Below, one piece after another: positions 5,588 through 7,025 of a stretch of 7,025 nt of DNA. Location of the stretch: assembly GCA_029775955.1 (NCBI GenBank), contig JARVJW010000126.1:1-7025 (forward strand), read 5' to 3'. The position numbers were made by a program, and so were the translations under genes. The stretch comes from Nitrososphaeria archaeon. Its GTDB lineage: Archaea; Thermoproteota; Nitrososphaeria; Conexivisphaerales; UBA164. The notes beneath the pieces are model-generated. The model was not told the DNA's origin, did no database searches, and saw only the letters and a list, made by a program, of their open reading frames with translations. The stretch's first letter is position 1, and every line of letters begins with the position of its first letter.

Positions 5588-6384
5588 AGCTTGATAGATT
5601 TGTAAGGGCAGTGTCAAGAGTTCTGCTAATAGACAGGCTTTATGAAAGAATTTTAGAAAACGAAATTGAGCGGGGGCCGTTCCCTAGACACGTGGGGGTT
5701 ATAATGGACGGAAACAGGAGGTGGGCAAGCACAAAGGGGCTTGCGGCTAACATAGGCTACACCTTTGGCGCAGATGTTGCTGAAAATTTTCTCAGGTGGT
5801 GCCTTAAATATGGAATAAAAACTGTCACCCTGTACGCCCTTTCTGTGGACAACATCAGGAAGCGGAATCAGGATGATCTTGATGCTATATATGATTCCAT
5901 TCTGGAAAAGTTGAAAAGCCTTGAAGATAGCGGTCTAATACAGCAACATGGCATAATGGTAAATGCAATTGGAGACATCAACATGCTACCAGACTCACTA
6001 AAAGAACAGGTTTACAAGCTGGAGGAAATGTCTCGAGCAAACAGCAAAATGTACCTGAATCTAGCGCTGGCTTATAGTGGGAGGAAGGAAATAATACAGG
6101 CAGCAAGGAAGATTGCTATTGATGTCAAAGATGGGAAAATTTCTGCTGACGCTATCAATGAGAGCTCGTTTATGAGTTATCTTACCACAGCAAAAATTGA
6201 TAACCCTGAGCCTGACCTGATCATAAGGACTTCAGGGGAAATGAGGCTGAGTGATTTTATGATTTACCAGTCATCATACAGTGAAATGATATTTATAGAT
6301 GAGTTCTGGCCTGAACTCAGAAAGATAGACTTTCTTAGGGCAATAAGGACGTACGAAGAAAGGAACAGAAGGTATGGGAAATGA
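5584..6384 (+). CDS. uppS: Undecaprenyl diphosphate synthase (cis-prenyltransferase)
   Basis: A 266-residue cis-prenyltransferase that extends an allylic diphosphate with isopentenyl diphosphate to make the long polyprenyl diphosphate used as carrier in archaeal protein glycosylation. Family motifs are clear: HVGVIMDGNRRWA (36-48) with catalytic Asp42 for Mg and substrate, TLYALSVDN (82-90) in place of the common YAFSTEN, LNLALAYSGRKEI (158-170) and RTSGEMRLSDFMIYQSSYSE (215-234), which binds diphosphate. Length is normal. In the first substrate loop the usual GHxxGA is GYTFGA, with Tyr59 where Escherichia coli UppS has His43. The start is TTG 5584; it overlaps the stop of the upstream gene (TTGA), and the first ATG would be residue 41, inside the active site. 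The N-terminal YERILENEIERGPFPRH also matches archaeal homologues. The stop is 2 bases from the convergent hydrolase gene. Cytosolic, probably membrane-associated. Confidence 0.93.
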   Translation: MKLDRFVRAVSRVLLIDRLYERILENEIERGPFPRHVGVIMDGNRRWASTKGLAANIGYTFGADVAENFLRWCLKYGIKTVTLYALSVDNIRKRNQDDLDAIYDSILEKLKSLEDSGLIQQHGIMVNAIGDINMLPDSLKEQVYKLEEMSRANSKMYLNLALAYSGRKEIIQAARKIAIDVKDGKISADAINESSFMSYLTTAKIDNPEPDLIIRTSGEMRLSDFMIYQSSYSEMIFIDEFWPELRKIDFLRAIRTYEERNRRYGK

Positions 6385-6386
6385 GG

Positions 6387-6965
6387 TTATGACCAGGCTG
6401 AAACTATGTCCTTTGTTGTAGCTTCTATTATCTGCCCCAGCCTCTTCATGTTTTCAAGGGACCTCTCGTGTGAGGTTTTGTCGGAGGAAGAGCATGAATC
6501 AACAGCAACAACAGGGTAAAAGCCGCGGTTAGACGCATCACGTGCAGTTGATTCCACTCCTATTTCAGTTGAGATGCCAGCTATTATTATGGTGTCTATT
6601 CCAGCATTTCTCAGCATAAGCTCCACGTTTGTCCCGATAAATGCACTTGCGGTGTTCTTTTTGACTATTATCTCCCCATCCATGGGCTTTATGGCAAGTT
6701 CAAAGGCCGACCTGTCCTGAACGTTAAATGTCCTTCCCATTGAAAGGCTTGCAGGCGATTGGAATGCTGGGGGAAGAGGGTCTATCATTGTAAAGAATAT
6801 TGGCAGCCTAACCGCTCTTGCTGCCTCAATCAGGTCATTTATATTTTTAAGGAACTCTTCCCTGTTAAAAATGACACTTACAAGCATTTTCTGAACGTCC
6901 CACACTATAAGGGCTGTATGACCAACTGCGACAATCTCCTTTAACCCTCTATATATTCTTGACAT
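6387..6965 (-). CDS. Isochorismatase-like hydrolase lacking the catalytic Cys
   Basis: A 192-residue isochorismatase-fold protein. The Asp of the triad is D23 in LIVWDVQKML and the Lys is K103 in IIVKKNTASAF. The nucleophile motif GISTEIGVESTARDA (130-144) has Gly136 where amidase-type members have Cys (usual form TNVCVESTARDA). Members without this Cys include true isochorismatases, which cleave a vinyl ether, so this is unlikely to be a nicotinamidase-type amidase. No chorismate or siderophore genes are nearby, so the substrate is unknown. The frame is open to 7022, but ATG 6965 is preferred: TATATATA (6986-6993) is centred 25 bases upstream, and the longer version would run through the promoter. 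It also starts just before the conserved core. Convergent with uppS. Confidence 0.85.
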   Translation of the reverse strand: MSRIYRGLKEIVAVGHTALIVWDVQKMLVSVIFNREEFLKNINDLIEAARAVRLPIFFTMIDPLPPAFQSPASLSMGRTFNVQDRSAFELAIKPMDGEIIVKKNTASAFIGTNVELMLRNAGIDTIIIAGISTEIGVESTARDASNRGFYPVVAVDSCSSSDKTSHERSLENMKRLGQIIEATTKDIVSAWS

Positions 6966-6985
6966 ATAACACTTATAGATAATCG

Positions 6986-6994
6986 TATATATAA
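6986..6994 (-). promoter_or_regulatory. TATA box of the isochorismatase-like gene
   Basis: TTATATATA on the minus strand is centred 25 bases upstream of ATG 6965. It decides the start against the upstream ATGs at 7022 and 7016, which lie before the box. Confidence 0.65.
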
Positions 6995-7025
6995 TATTTG
7001 CTGGCGTTCGGCTCATGGACATTCT

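Noticed and set aside
6759..6944. 61-codon plus-strand open frame
   Set aside because: It is antisense to the well-supported isochorismatase-like gene.
1..7025. CRISPR array, tRNA or rRNA genes
   Set aside because: No regularly spaced direct repeats, no cloverleaf-like sequence with a T-loop, and no rRNA-like segments were seen by eye on either strand.

Overview
The window looks like chromosomal DNA from an archaeon, most likely of the Thermoplasmata (Thermoplasmatales-like). Four genes have a TATA-like box centred about 24-27 bases upstream of their start codon, which is the archaeal leaderless-mRNA arrangement. The core genes are archaeal in type: a PDCD5/TFAR19-like protein with a C-terminal extension, a DUF373 membrane protein and a cis-prenyltransferase. 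Coding sequence is rich in AGG/AGA arginine and ATA isoleucine codons. The lineage is inferred from gene content only.

The left part (1 to about 2870) is a graveyard of insertion sequences around one small intact gene. An IS5-family element lies between 20-bp inverted repeats (27-46 and 963-982) flanked by a 6-bp direct repeat. Its minus-strand transposase is broken by many frameshifts but all three DDE residues can still be placed. The element split an older plus-strand reading frame (1-26 plus 989-1132). Next come the N-terminal part of an IS630-like transposase (minus), an intact small Rieske [2Fe-2S] protein (minus, 1544-1855), and a decayed IS605-type tnpB element (plus) with candidate left- and right-end hairpins that share a TTTA loop.

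Immediately after the tnpB right end lies a 32-residue single-membrane-span protein (2913-3011) with its own well-placed TATA box. About 750 bases of AT-rich DNA without a confident gene follow.

The right part is ordinary and dense. It holds a PDCD5-like gene (3757-4119), then a 380-base gap with a possible second transposase remnant. A DUF373 membrane protein (4502-5587) overlaps undecaprenyl diphosphate synthase uppS (5584-6384) by 4 bases. An isochorismatase-like hydrolase (6387-6965, minus) is convergent with uppS, with 2 bases between the stop codons. The DUF373/uppS pair suggests a role in polyprenyl lipid-carrier synthesis or membrane handling. The Rieske protein and the hydrolase are single-gene units. 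I saw no CRISPR array, tRNA or rRNA, and no clear multi-gene novel system. The best candidates for something undescribed are the 32-residue membrane peptide and the membrane protein coupled to uppS.
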